Assembly (NCBI GenBank): GCA_036804505.1
Contig: DAIRSI010000022.1
Coordinates: 10,636-74,635, forward strand
Direction: 5' to 3'
Origin: Phocaeicola_A sp036804505
Lineage (GTDB): Bacteria > Bacteroidota > Bacteroidia > Bacteroidales > Bacteroidaceae
DNA: 64,000 nucleotides
In this document: piece after piece, positions 25,701 to 34,776 of the stretch
Numbering within the stretch: position 1 is the stretch's first letter
How the letters are laid out: each line of letters starts with the position of its first letter
Position numbers and translations under genes: made by a program
Notes under the pieces: generated by a model
What the model was told of the DNA's origin: nothing
The model's database searches: none
The model's input: only the letters and a program-made list of their open reading frames with translations

Positions 25701-26682
25701 TCTCGAACATGTCTTCAATCGTTTTTATCAATCGGAACAGAACCGGAAATATAATAATGAAGGATCCGGCATCGGTTTGTCTTTGGTGAAACGCTCTGTC
25801 GAACTTCATGGAGGGCAGGTCTGTCTGACATCCGAAGTAGGGAAAGGAACGATTGTTTGCGTCAAGCTTCCTTTATTGGAGAAAGCCCAGGAGAAAATTA
25901 TTGATACGGAATTGGCGCAAAAACAATCCGACAAGATCTTATTACTGGTAGAAGATAATGAAGCCATTGCCGATTATATCTGCTCTTCTTTCACCGAATA
26001 TACATGTCTGGTGGCTCATAATGGCCGTTATGGTTTGGAAATGGCGCAGAAGAATCATCCCCACATTATTATTTCTGATATTATGATGCCGGTAATGGAC
26101 GGAATTGAATTTTTGAAAGCCTTGAAGAAAAACGTTGAGACAGCGCTTATTCCGGTTATTATGCTCACTGCAAAAGACAATCCTGAGACGGAGACCCAAA
26201 CTTTATCATTGGGTGCCGATGCTTTTATAAGCAAGCCTTTCGATGTGGATTTGCTAAAGTCGAGGGTACAGAGAATTATTTCTGCTAAACAACAACTGGT
26301 ATCCAAACTAAGGCAAAACGAAATCGTTCAATCGGCAGGAGTACCTCTGGTCGTGGAAGAATCACAAGATGAAAAGTTCTTGAACGAAATAAATCGGGTT
26401 ATAGAAGAGCATCTGGAAAATGCAGATCTTAATGTTCAAAAATTGGCGGAAATATCGGGCTATAGTTCAAAGCAAATATATAGAAAGTTGAAAGAGCTGA
26501 CCGGACATACTGCGGTAGATTATATAAAGTCAATCCGGTTAAAGAAAGCGGCCTTTTTATTGTCTCAACATAAGTTTACAGTGTCCGAAGTGATGTATAT
26601 GGTAGGCTTCAGTAACTCGTCTTATTTCTCAAAATGTTTTTCCGAATTGTATGGGAAAACACCTAAACAATACATGTCGTAG
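22774..26682 (+). CDS. Hybrid two-component system sensor-regulator (HTCS) of the PUL
   Basis: One-chain sensor, kinase and transcription factor of 1302 residues. A signal peptide (1-24) leads to periplasmic two-component-regulator propeller repeats (~30-690; many LWIGTDNGVFVY / IWLGTNCG / LWISTDGGIHRFD repeats), a Y_Y_Y domain (~695-765, YYSYRLEGLNDQW), a membrane helix (~767-790), HisKA (NISHELKTP, phospho-accepting His823), HATPase_c (DTGVGIP, GSGIGLSLVK), a receiver (IISDIMMPVMDG, Asp1102) and a C-terminal AraC helix-turn-helix (~1205-1302). HTCS proteins bind an oligosaccharide in the periplasm and activate the neighbouring susCD genes; the gene directly upstream of susC fits this. The ligand is not deducible. 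Confidence 0.95.
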   Translation: MRTFKFIYTILFLLFCAGMLQTQATDIYKRDFECVNDNELFHTFFQDDEGFVWAGTAHSLYRYDGKQFCPIRLSSNISSRTIIVYQLLKSSKGGHYIATNKGLGHFDIAGHCMNLIHATSNIDVRSIEEDGDGNVLIGSMTGLFIYKVKNDCLVAINKVPALPVNDIVHDSGYNYWIGSSAGAYEFNSREMTAKRINIQGLDGTAAVVMAKDARRHVLWFGTDRGLSGYDWIKKTTSVVKLDEQNTIASLILQKDGMNLWIGTDNGVFVYGIETKELHHYVHSTRKTGSLINNVVDCLFEDRDGNIWLGTNCGSSLFYRNNPFRIYSWEDLVGSDEGNRIQCQYQDSRGNYWCGGTNGLGRYNLEKDIRQWFRMSDSRYHIAHNRVHQIFEDKEGTLWISTDGGIHRFDYEKSVFYHYQIVDSLRMSDANWAYGLFDDNKGNLWIASYLKGVFAVNKARIKKQNGGLYVADEHLCRKNGRLLSDKVCYAAIDCRQNIWVSTNQNGIHKIDSRTGKITFYSEQSREHHLRDNNVNCIVADKDRSLWVAEESGLDRIDVETGKVKAVESPLINNRRIDSVVDLGNWLGIVSGERFLLLDKRNEHLTQINLGGKRYTSACLDNSGQRVVLGGVDEILVLEWKKFLEKKNDNSKLIFASLRVMNTDVEVGINFHDRKILKKDLNSTDRIDLDYTMNGFEVRVCENRVRKTNNKYYSYRLEGLNDQWNELENLPASLSFNNLQPGKYRLQLKERDAKDPFRELVVVVHAPWYATGWAKAGYAVIVLLLAVYLFREYQIRNRLKLENLKKEKTLELSKLKMEFLTNISHELKTPLSLVMGPLGDVLPDLKNEKQQKKVRVAYDNSIKLNNLVHQILDYKESSEQSENLHLLPLELVEFVSSISSGLKEAFDSKGIELILEVPDVPLYIEADAVRMESAFTNILSNSLKYSLTGAKVVVRVTSEQGMALVEFKDTGVGIPKEDLEHVFNRFYQSEQNRKYNNEGSGIGLSLVKRSVELHGGQVCLTSEVGKGTIVCVKLPLLEKAQEKIIDTELAQKQSDKILLLVEDNEAIADYICSSFTEYTCLVAHNGRYGLEMAQKNHPHIIISDIMMPVMDGIEFLKALKKNVETALIPVIMLTAKDNPETETQTLSLGADAFISKPFDVDLLKSRVQRIISAKQQLVSKLRQNEIVQSAGVPLVVEESQDEKFLNEINRVIEEHLENADLNVQKLAEISGYSSKQIYRKLKELTGHTAVDYIKSIRLKKAAFLLSQHKFTVSEVMYMVGFSNSSYFSKCFSELYGKTPKQYMS

Positions 26683-26800
26683 AACACAAATAGGTCTTTT
26701 CGTCCTTTTTCTTTCTTTTTTTGTTCAATTCTTTGTGTCACGTGTCTAAAAATTTTTGTTTTTCATTCATTATCGACGTCCGATTTATTTCAACTTTTTT

Positions 26801-26808
26801 TACTTTTG
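26801..26808 (+). promoter_or_regulatory. -7 box (TACTTTTG) of susC
   Basis: An exact TAnnTTTG lies 30 bp before the susC ATG, and no TTTG is found at -33. Lack of a -33 box is expected for a promoter that needs the HTCS activator. The imperfect palindrome ATCG-n5-CGAT near 26773-26785 lies just upstream and may be part of the operator. Confidence 0.5.
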
Positions 26809-26838
26809 TCTCGAAAGTTTAATAACTAATTTAATGTT

Positions 26839-29800
26839 ATGGAAAGACAAATGAAGCTATGTACTGGTTCGGGTCATGGAACGAATCTACTACAGAAATT
26901 AACCCCAACTTCCATGAAAATGATTATGGCATGTATTTTTGCCTTATTGTGCATTTCATCTACATATGCACAAAAAAAGGTAACAGGAACGGTGGCCGAT
27001 GCTTCCGGAGAGGCTGTTATCGGTGCAAGTGTCGTTGTAAAAGGAACGACTAACGGAACGATTACCGATATGGACGGTAAGTTCGAATTGTCGAATGTTC
27101 CCAATAACGGAACACTTACAATCAGTTATGTAGGTTACCTGACACAAGATGTCAGCGTTGCCGGAAAGAACTCCCTTAAAGTAACTCTGAAAGAGGATAC
27201 GAAGACATTGGACGAAGTCGTAGTCGTAGGATATGGTGTTCAGAAGAAATCTGATGTCACAGGTTCTATGGTCAGTGTCGGTGAGAAGGATTTGAAGTCC
27301 CGTCCCGTCTCCAATGCTTTCGAAGCATTGCAGGGGCACGCTGCCGGTGTTGATATCCGTACCAGTGACCGTCCGGGTGAAATGGGAAATGTGTACATTC
27401 GTGGTGTACGTTCTTTGAATGCATCCAGTACACCTCTTTATGTAGTGGATGGTGTTCCATTGAACGGAACCGTCGGTAAAACTCCGGAAGAGAGTCTGGA
27501 TGGTGCTGCTCCAAGAGGCGGCGTGTTGGAGTCTTTGAACCCGTCTGATATTGAATCCGTTGAAGTATTGAAGGACGCTTCTGCCACAGCAATCTATGGT
27601 TCACGTGGTGCCAACGGCGTAATCCTTATTACTACAAAGAAAGGAAAAGAAGGGAAACTCACATTGAACTATACGGGTTCGGTTACTGTTGAAAATCAGA
27701 AAGACCGTACTACTTGGATGTCGGCAGGTGACTATATTACTTGGCGCCGTTGGGCTTACTATTACAGAGATCCGTCTTCTTATCCGAGAGGCGACCAGCC
27801 TACACAGGCTAATGATAAGCAGATATTCAATGGTGACAATGATGTCTACACTTGGAATAATATCATGAAAGGTTGGGCAGGCAATTCCTGGGACGGCTCT
27901 AAAGTCGCAACAACCGATTGGGGCGGATTCGTTACTCAGACAGGTATTACAACGGAACATACCGTCAGCGGTTCCGGTGGTAATGAAAAGAACCAGTCTT
28001 ACGTATCATTCGGATGGCTGGACAACAAAGGAACAATCAAAGGCCAGGACTATAACCGTTATACTGCAAAAGTCAGCAACGATTTGAAACTGACTCCATG
28101 GTTGACTCTAGGAGGAAGCATCAATGCAACTTATAGTATTCAGAATTACGGTATGTCAAACGATGGAGGTACAACTTCCGGTCCTAGAAGCGCTTATCAG
28201 GCAGCTATGCGTAACCTGCCTTTTGCTGTGGCTTTTGATGATGATGGCAACCGTATAGAATATCCGGGTGCGGATTCAAAAATCAAGACAGTAGTTGACG
28301 AGTGGAATTACTCAAAGGATGAAAGAAAGATTTTCCGTGCTTTCGGAAGCTTCTATGCTCAATTCAATTTCGGCAAGATGTGGAAACCTTTGGAAGGACT
28401 TTCCTATAAAGTAAACTTCGGTCCGGATTTTCGTTCCTACCGTCGTGGTATGTTCAATGATGCTCAGAGTGTAAACCGTGAAGGTGTGAACTACGCCTCC
28501 CTTACCAAAAGTACGGACTTCTCCTGGACACTTGATAATCTGCTTTACTATAACAAGACTGTAGGCAAGCATGATTTCGGCTTTACCTTCCTGCAGACTG
28601 CAACCAAGTATGACTATGAATCCAGTTTCATGTCAGCAGAAGGCATTCCTTTGGCAGAGTCCTTGTGGAACGCACTGAATACAACCAATGTCAGTTCGCT
28701 GAAGAGCTGGGATTCTTCTTTGACCAAGAAACAGCTCCTTTCTTATATGGCCCGTATGAACTATACATTCAACGGACGCTATATGTTGACCGCTTCCGTA
28801 CGTCGTGACGGTGCTTCCCAGTTGGCTGCGGGACATAAATGGTCAACCTTCCCTTCCGTAGCATTAGGATGGAGAATAGATCAGGAGGGATTCATGAAAG
28901 ATATTACATGGATCAGCCAGATGAAACTGAGATTGGGATATGGTGTTACGGGCAACTCGGCCATTGATCCTTATCAGACAAAAGGTTCCATCGTCAGCCT
29001 GTTCTATCCGTACGGAAGTACAGCAACTCCGGGTTACGTAGGATATGAGTCTCAATTGGCAAGCGGAGCCGTTACGATGGCTAACCAGAATCTTGGTTGG
29101 GAAAAGACAAAACAGTTCAACGTGGGTATCGACTACGGATTCCTGAACGGCCGCATCAGCGGTATTCTGGATGTGTACACTTCCCGTACTACTGATTTGC
29201 TTATGAAGCAGAATATACCGTCACTTACCGGTTATGCTTCTACCTATAATAATATTGGCGAGACGAAGAACTTCGGTATTGATTTGACTTTGAATCTGAT
29301 ACCCGTCAAGACACATGATTTCGAATGGTCAATCAGTGCCAATGCAGCCTATACGAAGAATGAAATCGTTACTTTGGCCAATGGTAAGGAAGATGATATT
29401 TCCAACGGCTGGTTCATCGGACAGTCAACAGGCGTCATCTACGGCTACAAGTCACAAGGCTTGTGGAAAGAGGAAGATGCTGACTTAATGGCTAAATTCA
29501 ATGCCAATGGACATAACTTCCAGGTAGGTATGACAAGACCGGCCGATTTGAACGGCGACAACAAGATTGACGCCAACAACGACCGTACAATTATCGGTCA
29601 TACGGATCCCCGCTGGACAGTAGGTATCAATACCAACCTTACTTATAAGAATTGGGATTTGGGTATCCAGCTCTACGGACGTATGGATTATACTTACAGC
29701 ACAGGTGGTGTATGGGTAGGAGGACGTTACAATGTCCGCAGTTATGATTATTATAACGAGAATAACAAGAATGCGGAATATCAGAAACCTATCTTTGATG

Positions 29801-30051
29801 AAGGAGGAATTGATGCATATTATTATATCTTAGGCTACAAGAACGGTTCTTACCTGAAAATCCGTAACATATCCTTGGGTTACACTTTCCCGAGCAAGCT
29901 GTTGAAGAATACGGGTATTTCCAACCTGAAGTTCTATGCACAATGCAAGAACCCGGGTATGGTGTTCAGCAACATCAAGTTTATGGATATGGATACCTAC
30001 AGCAATACATATAATTCCGGCGTAACATTCGGTGTAAACGTATCGTTTTAA
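26839..30051 (+). CDS. SusC-type TonB-dependent outer membrane transporter
   Basis: Imports oligosaccharides over the outer membrane using TonB energy. 1070 residues: N-terminal signal region with a long leader (hydrophobic core MIMACIFALLCISSTYAQ at ~33-50), a carboxypeptidase-regulatory-like domain (KVTGTVADASGEAVIGAS to ISYVGY), the TonB box (LDEVVVVGYG), plug domain (VYIRGVRSLNASSTPLYVVDG, SVEVLKDASATAIYGSRGANG) and the 22-strand barrel ending VTFGVNVSF. There is no STN domain, in line with HTCS rather than ECF-sigma control. A nearer start at the second Met (MKLC) is possible. It is followed by its SusD partner 21 bp downstream. Confidence 0.95.
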   Translation: MERQMKLCTGSGHGTNLLQKLTPTSMKMIMACIFALLCISSTYAQKKVTGTVADASGEAVIGASVVVKGTTNGTITDMDGKFELSNVPNNGTLTISYVGYLTQDVSVAGKNSLKVTLKEDTKTLDEVVVVGYGVQKKSDVTGSMVSVGEKDLKSRPVSNAFEALQGHAAGVDIRTSDRPGEMGNVYIRGVRSLNASSTPLYVVDGVPLNGTVGKTPEESLDGAAPRGGVLESLNPSDIESVEVLKDASATAIYGSRGANGVILITTKKGKEGKLTLNYTGSVTVENQKDRTTWMSAGDYITWRRWAYYYRDPSSYPRGDQPTQANDKQIFNGDNDVYTWNNIMKGWAGNSWDGSKVATTDWGGFVTQTGITTEHTVSGSGGNEKNQSYVSFGWLDNKGTIKGQDYNRYTAKVSNDLKLTPWLTLGGSINATYSIQNYGMSNDGGTTSGPRSAYQAAMRNLPFAVAFDDDGNRIEYPGADSKIKTVVDEWNYSKDERKIFRAFGSFYAQFNFGKMWKPLEGLSYKVNFGPDFRSYRRGMFNDAQSVNREGVNYASLTKSTDFSWTLDNLLYYNKTVGKHDFGFTFLQTATKYDYESSFMSAEGIPLAESLWNALNTTNVSSLKSWDSSLTKKQLLSYMARMNYTFNGRYMLTASVRRDGASQLAAGHKWSTFPSVALGWRIDQEGFMKDITWISQMKLRLGYGVTGNSAIDPYQTKGSIVSLFYPYGSTATPGYVGYESQLASGAVTMANQNLGWEKTKQFNVGIDYGFLNGRISGILDVYTSRTTDLLMKQNIPSLTGYASTYNNIGETKNFGIDLTLNLIPVKTHDFEWSISANAAYTKNEIVTLANGKEDDISNGWFIGQSTGVIYGYKSQGLWKEEDADLMAKFNANGHNFQVGMTRPADLNGDNKIDANNDRTIIGHTDPRWTVGINTNLTYKNWDLGIQLYGRMDYTYSTGGVWVGGRYNVRSYDYYNENNKNAEYQKPIFDEGGIDAYYYILGYKNGSYLKIRNISLGYTFPSKLLKNTGISNLKFYAQCKNPGMVFSNIKFMDMDTYSNTYNSGVTFGVNVSF

Positions 30052-30072
30052 TTACCTTTAAATTATTGAACA

Positions 30073-32070
30073 ATGAAACTAAATAAAAATATACTGATGG
30101 CCATGATGTCGGGTGCACTGGTGATGCCCGCCATGACTTCGTGTAGCGATTTTCTGGACGAGAATCTGACTACACAACGGAATACCGACTACTTCAATAC
30201 CAATGAAGGCGTTGAATCCTTGAAGACAGGTATTTACTACAACCTCCGTTACCATTATGCATTCGAATGGGGATATACCACTACAAACTACGGTACGGAT
30301 GAATTCATCTGCGGAGCCGACGGTTCCAATGCCATGTGGAATTCCTATATATCCAGTTTAGGACCTGATGTTCCGTTAGTAAACATCAATACGACCCATG
30401 CTTACGATATATGGGATAACATGTACACGGGTATTGCCACAGCTAATACATTGATAGAAAAATGTGCCAATTATACCGGAACTGATAAAGATGAGGCTTT
30501 AGGTACAGCCTATTTCATGCGCGGTTTTAACTATTTCAAACTTGTCCGTCAATATGGAGGAGTACCTTTGAAACTGACTCCGTCTACTACGGTTGAACTT
30601 GAATTCAGTCGTGCAACGGCTCAAGAGGTTGCCGAACAAGTTATTTCGGATTTGACAGCTGCTTATCAGAAATTGCCAACAGCCGAAAGCTCGGAAGGAA
30701 AGCTCACCAAATCAGCTGCAGCTCATTTCCTTGCCAAGGCTTACTTGTGGCGTGCATCCGAAATCAATGACAGCTGGAACTCCAGTACCAAGAGTGCAGA
30801 TTTGGACAATGTAATCAAATATGCATCCGAAGTAATTACTGCACACCCACTGGCCGACAACTACCGTGACCTTTGGGCCTATACAAAACCCGATGATGCC
30901 AATGAAAAGCTTTCTGAAATTGTTTTGGCAGCCCAGTTCTCTTCTGCAGATGCGACACAGGGCAAGTATGGAAATGAAATGCACTTGTATTTCTTGAATA
31001 TCTATCGTGACCTTCCTGGAATGGCACGTGATATCTCCGGTGGCCGTGAATATTGCCGTTTGCGTACTACTTATTATACTTACAATGTATATAATCATTT
31101 GAACGATTCCCGCTTATGGAAATCTTTCCGTACAAAATTCAATTGCACCAAGGCTTCAACGGCCGGAACAAATGGTACTTACGTGGCAGGCGATCGTGGA
31201 TTGATGTATATTCTGAACCAGCCGGGTGATGAACGTTTTACTGATATCAAGACTGTAGAGGGTATAAAGGATGCAGAGACGAACAAACTGGTTCCTACCA
31301 CCTTTACTATATATCCTAAAGGAACTGTAGAAACAAGCAATTCAATGGAAACGGATGCTTACCAGAGATATTTCGCTCCTTTGAGCAAATACTTTGACGG
31401 TTCCCGCAAGACTGTTTCACAGGAGAACGGTTACCGTGACGGTATCCTGGCCCGTTCGGCAGAGGATTATCTTTTCATTGCTGAAGCTTACATCCGCAAG
31501 GGTGATTATGCAAGTGCAGTGAAATACATCAATCCGTTGCGCAAGCGTGCACAGTGGAAAGCAGGTGAAGACCGTGAAGACCATATTGACGGTGGTGCCG
31601 CATGGAACTCCAGCGCATTCGGATGGTCCGTATTTACGGCTGTTCAGGGAAAAGGAACATACTGTGACCGCAGCTCTTACTATGAATCTAACAATCTTCC
31701 GTTGGCTTCTTTGAATGCTCAGGCTTCCAGTCTGGAAGTATCTGATATCTCCAATGTAAGCAGTCTTCCGGCAGAAGACCAGGCGGTTTGCAAGAAATTG
31801 GGTTACACTTCAGCATATGATGTAGCCATGTGTTTCCTGTTGGATGAAAAGACCCGTGAATTCTGCGGTGAGTTCCAGCGTTGGGAGGATTTGGCCCGCA
31901 CAAAGACATTGGTAGCCAGAGCAAAGGCATTCAATAAGGATGCAGCTCCTAACATCAATGATCATCACTTGCTTCGTCCAATTCCACAGACTTATTTGGA
32001 TGCAATTCAGAAGAATGGACATGCTTTGACTTCTGAGGAAAAGACGGCAGAGCAGAATCCTGGTTATTAA
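30073..32070 (+). CDS. SusD/RagB-type glycan-binding surface lipoprotein
   Basis: 665 residues. Lipobox MTSC (Cys ~23, followed by SDFLDENL as in most SusD proteins), then TPR-rich alpha domain (AYFMRGFNYFKLVRQYGGVPL is the typical SusD helix with tyrosines) and C-terminal FLLDEKTREFCGEFQRWEDLARTKTL. It works as the lid of the SusC barrel and binds the glycan. It is the partner of the upstream SusC. No separate surface-glycan-binding protein gene follows, which is unusual for larger PULs. A terminator comes directly after it. Confidence 0.95.
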   Translation: MKLNKNILMAMMSGALVMPAMTSCSDFLDENLTTQRNTDYFNTNEGVESLKTGIYYNLRYHYAFEWGYTTTNYGTDEFICGADGSNAMWNSYISSLGPDVPLVNINTTHAYDIWDNMYTGIATANTLIEKCANYTGTDKDEALGTAYFMRGFNYFKLVRQYGGVPLKLTPSTTVELEFSRATAQEVAEQVISDLTAAYQKLPTAESSEGKLTKSAAAHFLAKAYLWRASEINDSWNSSTKSADLDNVIKYASEVITAHPLADNYRDLWAYTKPDDANEKLSEIVLAAQFSSADATQGKYGNEMHLYFLNIYRDLPGMARDISGGREYCRLRTTYYTYNVYNHLNDSRLWKSFRTKFNCTKASTAGTNGTYVAGDRGLMYILNQPGDERFTDIKTVEGIKDAETNKLVPTTFTIYPKGTVETSNSMETDAYQRYFAPLSKYFDGSRKTVSQENGYRDGILARSAEDYLFIAEAYIRKGDYASAVKYINPLRKRAQWKAGEDREDHIDGGAAWNSSAFGWSVFTAVQGKGTYCDRSSYYESNNLPLASLNAQASSLEVSDISNVSSLPAEDQAVCKKLGYTSAYDVAMCFLLDEKTREFCGEFQRWEDLARTKTLVARAKAFNKDAAPNINDHHLLRPIPQTYLDAIQKNGHALTSEEKTAEQNPGY

Positions 32071-32092
32071 TCAATAGGTTATAAATATATAT

Positions 32093-32134
32093 GCCCCGTA
32101 GCTTCCCCAGTTAGGGCCGCTATGGGGCTTTTTT
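32093..32134 (+). terminator. Terminator between susD and the GH27 gene
   Basis: Stem GCCCCGTAGC / GCTATGGGGC (one G-T pair) around a ~16-nt loop, followed by TTTTTT. It separates the susCD transcript from the hydrolase genes. Confidence 0.88.
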
Positions 32135-32148
32135 ACAAAATAAAATAC

Positions 32149-32156
32149 TATATTTG
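32149..32156 (+). promoter_or_regulatory. -7 box (TATATTTG) of the GH27-GH28-GH2 unit
   Basis: An exact TAnnTTTG lies 22 bp ahead of the GH27 ATG at 32178, right behind the terminator. It overlaps a TTG codon at 32154 that would otherwise be read as an upstream start, which argues for the ATG. There is no clear -33 box. Confidence 0.55.
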
Positions 32157-32177
32157 TACGTGAGTAAAAAAAAGGAT

Positions 32178-33380
32178 ATGATGAAACACTTATTGACTGC
32201 ATTGTTGCTTACGTGTACAATTACATTATCTGCACAACAAGCAAAAGGTCCTGTTATGGGTTGGGCCAGCTGGAACAATTACCATGTAAATATTGATGAG
32301 AACATTGTGAAGTCGCAAGCGGACGCAATGGCTCGGAATGGAATGAAAGATGTCGGATATCGGTATATCAATACAGATGACGGTTATTTTGGAGGCAGAG
32401 ATGCCAAAGGGAATTTGCTGGTGCATAGGCAGCGTTTTCCTCATGGGATGAAGGCTTTGGCCGATTATATCCATGCCAAAGGATTGAAGGCCGGGATTTA
32501 TTCGGATGCCGGCATTAATACTTGCGGATGTCATTATGACAAGGATACCATCAGTTCCGGTTGTGGACTTTATGGACATGATCGTCAGGATCTCAAGAGA
32601 ATGCTTTGTGACTGGGGCTTTGATTTTATTAAGATAGATTGGTGTGGTGGTGATTGGATGGGTTTGGATGAGCAGACCCGCTATACACAGTTGGGCAAGA
32701 TTATTTATGAATTTCGTCCTGATGCGATTTTTAATGTCTGTCGTTGGCAGTTCCCCGGAAAATGGGTTTGTAGTGTCGCCGATTCGTGGAGAATATCAGG
32801 GGATATCAGTGACAAATTCGAATCGATTATGCATATAGTGGATCTAAATGCAGACTTGTGGCCTTACTGTTCGGCAGGACATTACAACGATATGGATATG
32901 TTACAGATAGGCAGAGGGATGAGTTATGAAGAAGATAAAACTCATTTCACGATGTGGTGTATGATGGTTTCTCCTTTACTGGCAGGAAATGACTTGACAA
33001 CGATGTCAAAAAAGACACTTGAAATTTTGACAAACAAGGAGATAATCGCACTGAATCAGGATCCCTTGTTCTATCAGGCGCGTAGGTTGTCGGATAAAGG
33101 GACTCAGGAGGTTTGGGGTAAGCCATTGGTACATACGATGAGCGGACAAGTGGCCGTGACTCTGTTGAATCGTTCTGAAAGTCCGGCTGATGTGTCCTTT
33201 AGTTTGGCGCAGGTCGGCATAGATGCGTCCAAAGGATATTCCATGCGTGACTTATGGATAAAGAAAGATTATTCACTTTCTATGGAGAAAGAAAGAGTTT
33301 TTCGTGTTCCTGGCCATGGAGTGGTAACTTTATTAATAAAAGGAACTTCTCTTCCTTTTAATGTTTTTCAAATGAAATAA
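32178..33380 (+). CDS. GH27 glycosidase (alpha-galactosidase-like), secreted
   Basis: Retaining glycosidase of family GH27, most likely alpha-galactosidase; the same family also has beta-L-arabinopyranosidases. From the ATG at 32178 it has 400 residues with a signal peptide (MMKHLLTALLLTCTITLSAQ). The (beta/alpha)8 barrel shows GWASWNNYHVN, YRYINTDDGYF, GLKAGIYSDAG, the nucleophile Asp154 in FIKIDWCGG and the acid/base Asp209 in SWRISGD, then a C-terminal beta domain. A codon ahead of 32178 (TTG at 32154) lies in the promoter box and is rejected as start. The next gene begins right after its stop. Confidence 0.9.
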   Translation: MMKHLLTALLLTCTITLSAQQAKGPVMGWASWNNYHVNIDENIVKSQADAMARNGMKDVGYRYINTDDGYFGGRDAKGNLLVHRQRFPHGMKALADYIHAKGLKAGIYSDAGINTCGCHYDKDTISSGCGLYGHDRQDLKRMLCDWGFDFIKIDWCGGDWMGLDEQTRYTQLGKIIYEFRPDAIFNVCRWQFPGKWVCSVADSWRISGDISDKFESIMHIVDLNADLWPYCSAGHYNDMDMLQIGRGMSYEEDKTHFTMWCMMVSPLLAGNDLTTMSKKTLEILTNKEIIALNQDPLFYQARRLSDKGTQEVWGKPLVHTMSGQVAVTLLNRSESPADVSFSLAQVGIDASKGYSMRDLWIKKDYSLSMEKERVFRVPGHGVVTLLIKGTSLPFNVFQMK

Positions 33381-34757
33381 ATGAAAATGAATATAACATA
33401 TAAGAAATGGCTTGTTATTGCTGTGGGAACTTTTGCTTTCCTGACAGCTTGGGCAGGAGATAAGTATAAAACGATTCAGGTGGATGCTCCCTTTCCTATG
33501 AATCCGATAAAGGAATTTGTTTTCCCTGCAAAGGATTTCCCCATTACCCGGTACGGCGCAAAAGTCGGGTCGGCAAATAATGGGAAATCGATAGCAAAAG
33601 CTATTGCGGCATGTAACAAAGCTGGTGGAGGACGCGTTGTGATCCCTTCAGGCAGTTGGATCACCGGTCCCATTCATTTGATGAGTAACGTCAACTTATA
33701 TTTGGAAGAAGGTGCCCGTCTTGTTTTTACCGATAATCCAGCAGATTATCTACCTGCGGTAATGACGACTTGGGAAGGGATGGAATGCTATAATTATTCT
33801 CCTTTGGTCTATGCTTTGAATTGTGAGAATATAGCTATAACGGGCAAAGGGCTTCTGACTCCTAAGATGGATTTGTGGAGAACATGGTTCGCACGTCCGG
33901 CAGCTCACTTGGAGGCTTCAAAAGAACTTTACACAATGGCTTCTACCGATGTCCCGGTAGAGCAAAGACAGATGGCTAAGGGTGAGAATCATTTTCGTCC
34001 GCATCTTATCCAGTTCAATAGATGCCGTAATGTATTGCTTGATGGATTCAGCATTCGTGAAAGCCCTTTCTGGACAATCCATATGTATATGTGCGACGGG
34101 GGAATTGCCCGTAATCTGGATGTTTATGCTCATGGACATAATAATGACGGAATTGATTTGGAAATGACAAAGAACTTCTTGGTTGAGAACTGCAAATTCG
34201 ATCAGGGCGATGATGCTGTGGTGATCAAGGCCGGAAGAAATCAAGATGCCTGGAGGTTGAATACTCCCAGTGAGAATATTGTCATTCGTCACTGTCGAGT
34301 GGTTCAGGGACATGTGCTCTTGGGTATCGGAAGTGAAATGTCAGGCGGAGTGCGTAATGTGTATATGCATGATTGTGCTGCAACGGATTCCGTTTTTCGG
34401 ATGATGTATTTGAAGACGAATATACGGAGAGGTGGTTTTATAGAAAATATTTACATGAAAAACGTAAAGGCAAAGCACATGCAGCGCGTTCTTGAAATTG
34501 CGACGGATGTTCTGTACCAGTGGAAGGATCTGGTTCCTACGTATGAGGAGCGTGTGACTCGTATCCATGGCATTCACTTGGATGGTGCTGAATGCGAATC
34601 AACCGATGCCATCTATGAATTGAATGGCGATCCCAGAATGCCGATAAAAGATGTGGATATTCGGAACGTTCATGTAGGTGAAGTCAGGCAGTTTATAAAC
34701 AAAACCGCCAATGTGTTGAATTTAAGGGAAGAGAATGTAACTTATAGATACAAATAA
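33381..34757 (+). CDS. GH28 polygalacturonase-like hydrolase
   Basis: A right-handed beta-helix glycosidase of the pectinase family GH28, 458 residues, with a signal peptide ending around LTAWAGD. Conserved motifs: DFPITRYGAKVGSANNGKSI, GGGRVVIPSGSWITGPI, the catalytic set GHNNDGIDLEMTKN (NxD) and FDQGDDAVVIKAG (DD), then GIGSEMSGGVRN and YLKTNIRRGG. The first Asp-triad residues are present. It may cut polygalacturonan or rhamnogalacturonan; the exo or endo mode cannot be read. It begins at the first base after the GH27 stop; the next Met two codons in is also possible. Confidence 0.92.
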   Translation: MKMNITYKKWLVIAVGTFAFLTAWAGDKYKTIQVDAPFPMNPIKEFVFPAKDFPITRYGAKVGSANNGKSIAKAIAACNKAGGGRVVIPSGSWITGPIHLMSNVNLYLEEGARLVFTDNPADYLPAVMTTWEGMECYNYSPLVYALNCENIAITGKGLLTPKMDLWRTWFARPAAHLEASKELYTMASTDVPVEQRQMAKGENHFRPHLIQFNRCRNVLLDGFSIRESPFWTIHMYMCDGGIARNLDVYAHGHNNDGIDLEMTKNFLVENCKFDQGDDAVVIKAGRNQDAWRLNTPSENIVIRHCRVVQGHVLLGIGSEMSGGVRNVYMHDCAATDSVFRMMYLKTNIRRGGFIENIYMKNVKAKHMQRVLEIATDVLYQWKDLVPTYEERVTRIHGIHLDGAECESTDAIYELNGDPRMPIKDVDIRNVHVGEVRQFINKTANVLNLREENVTYRYK

Positions 34758-34776
34758 ACAAATTAAGAAATTTAAG

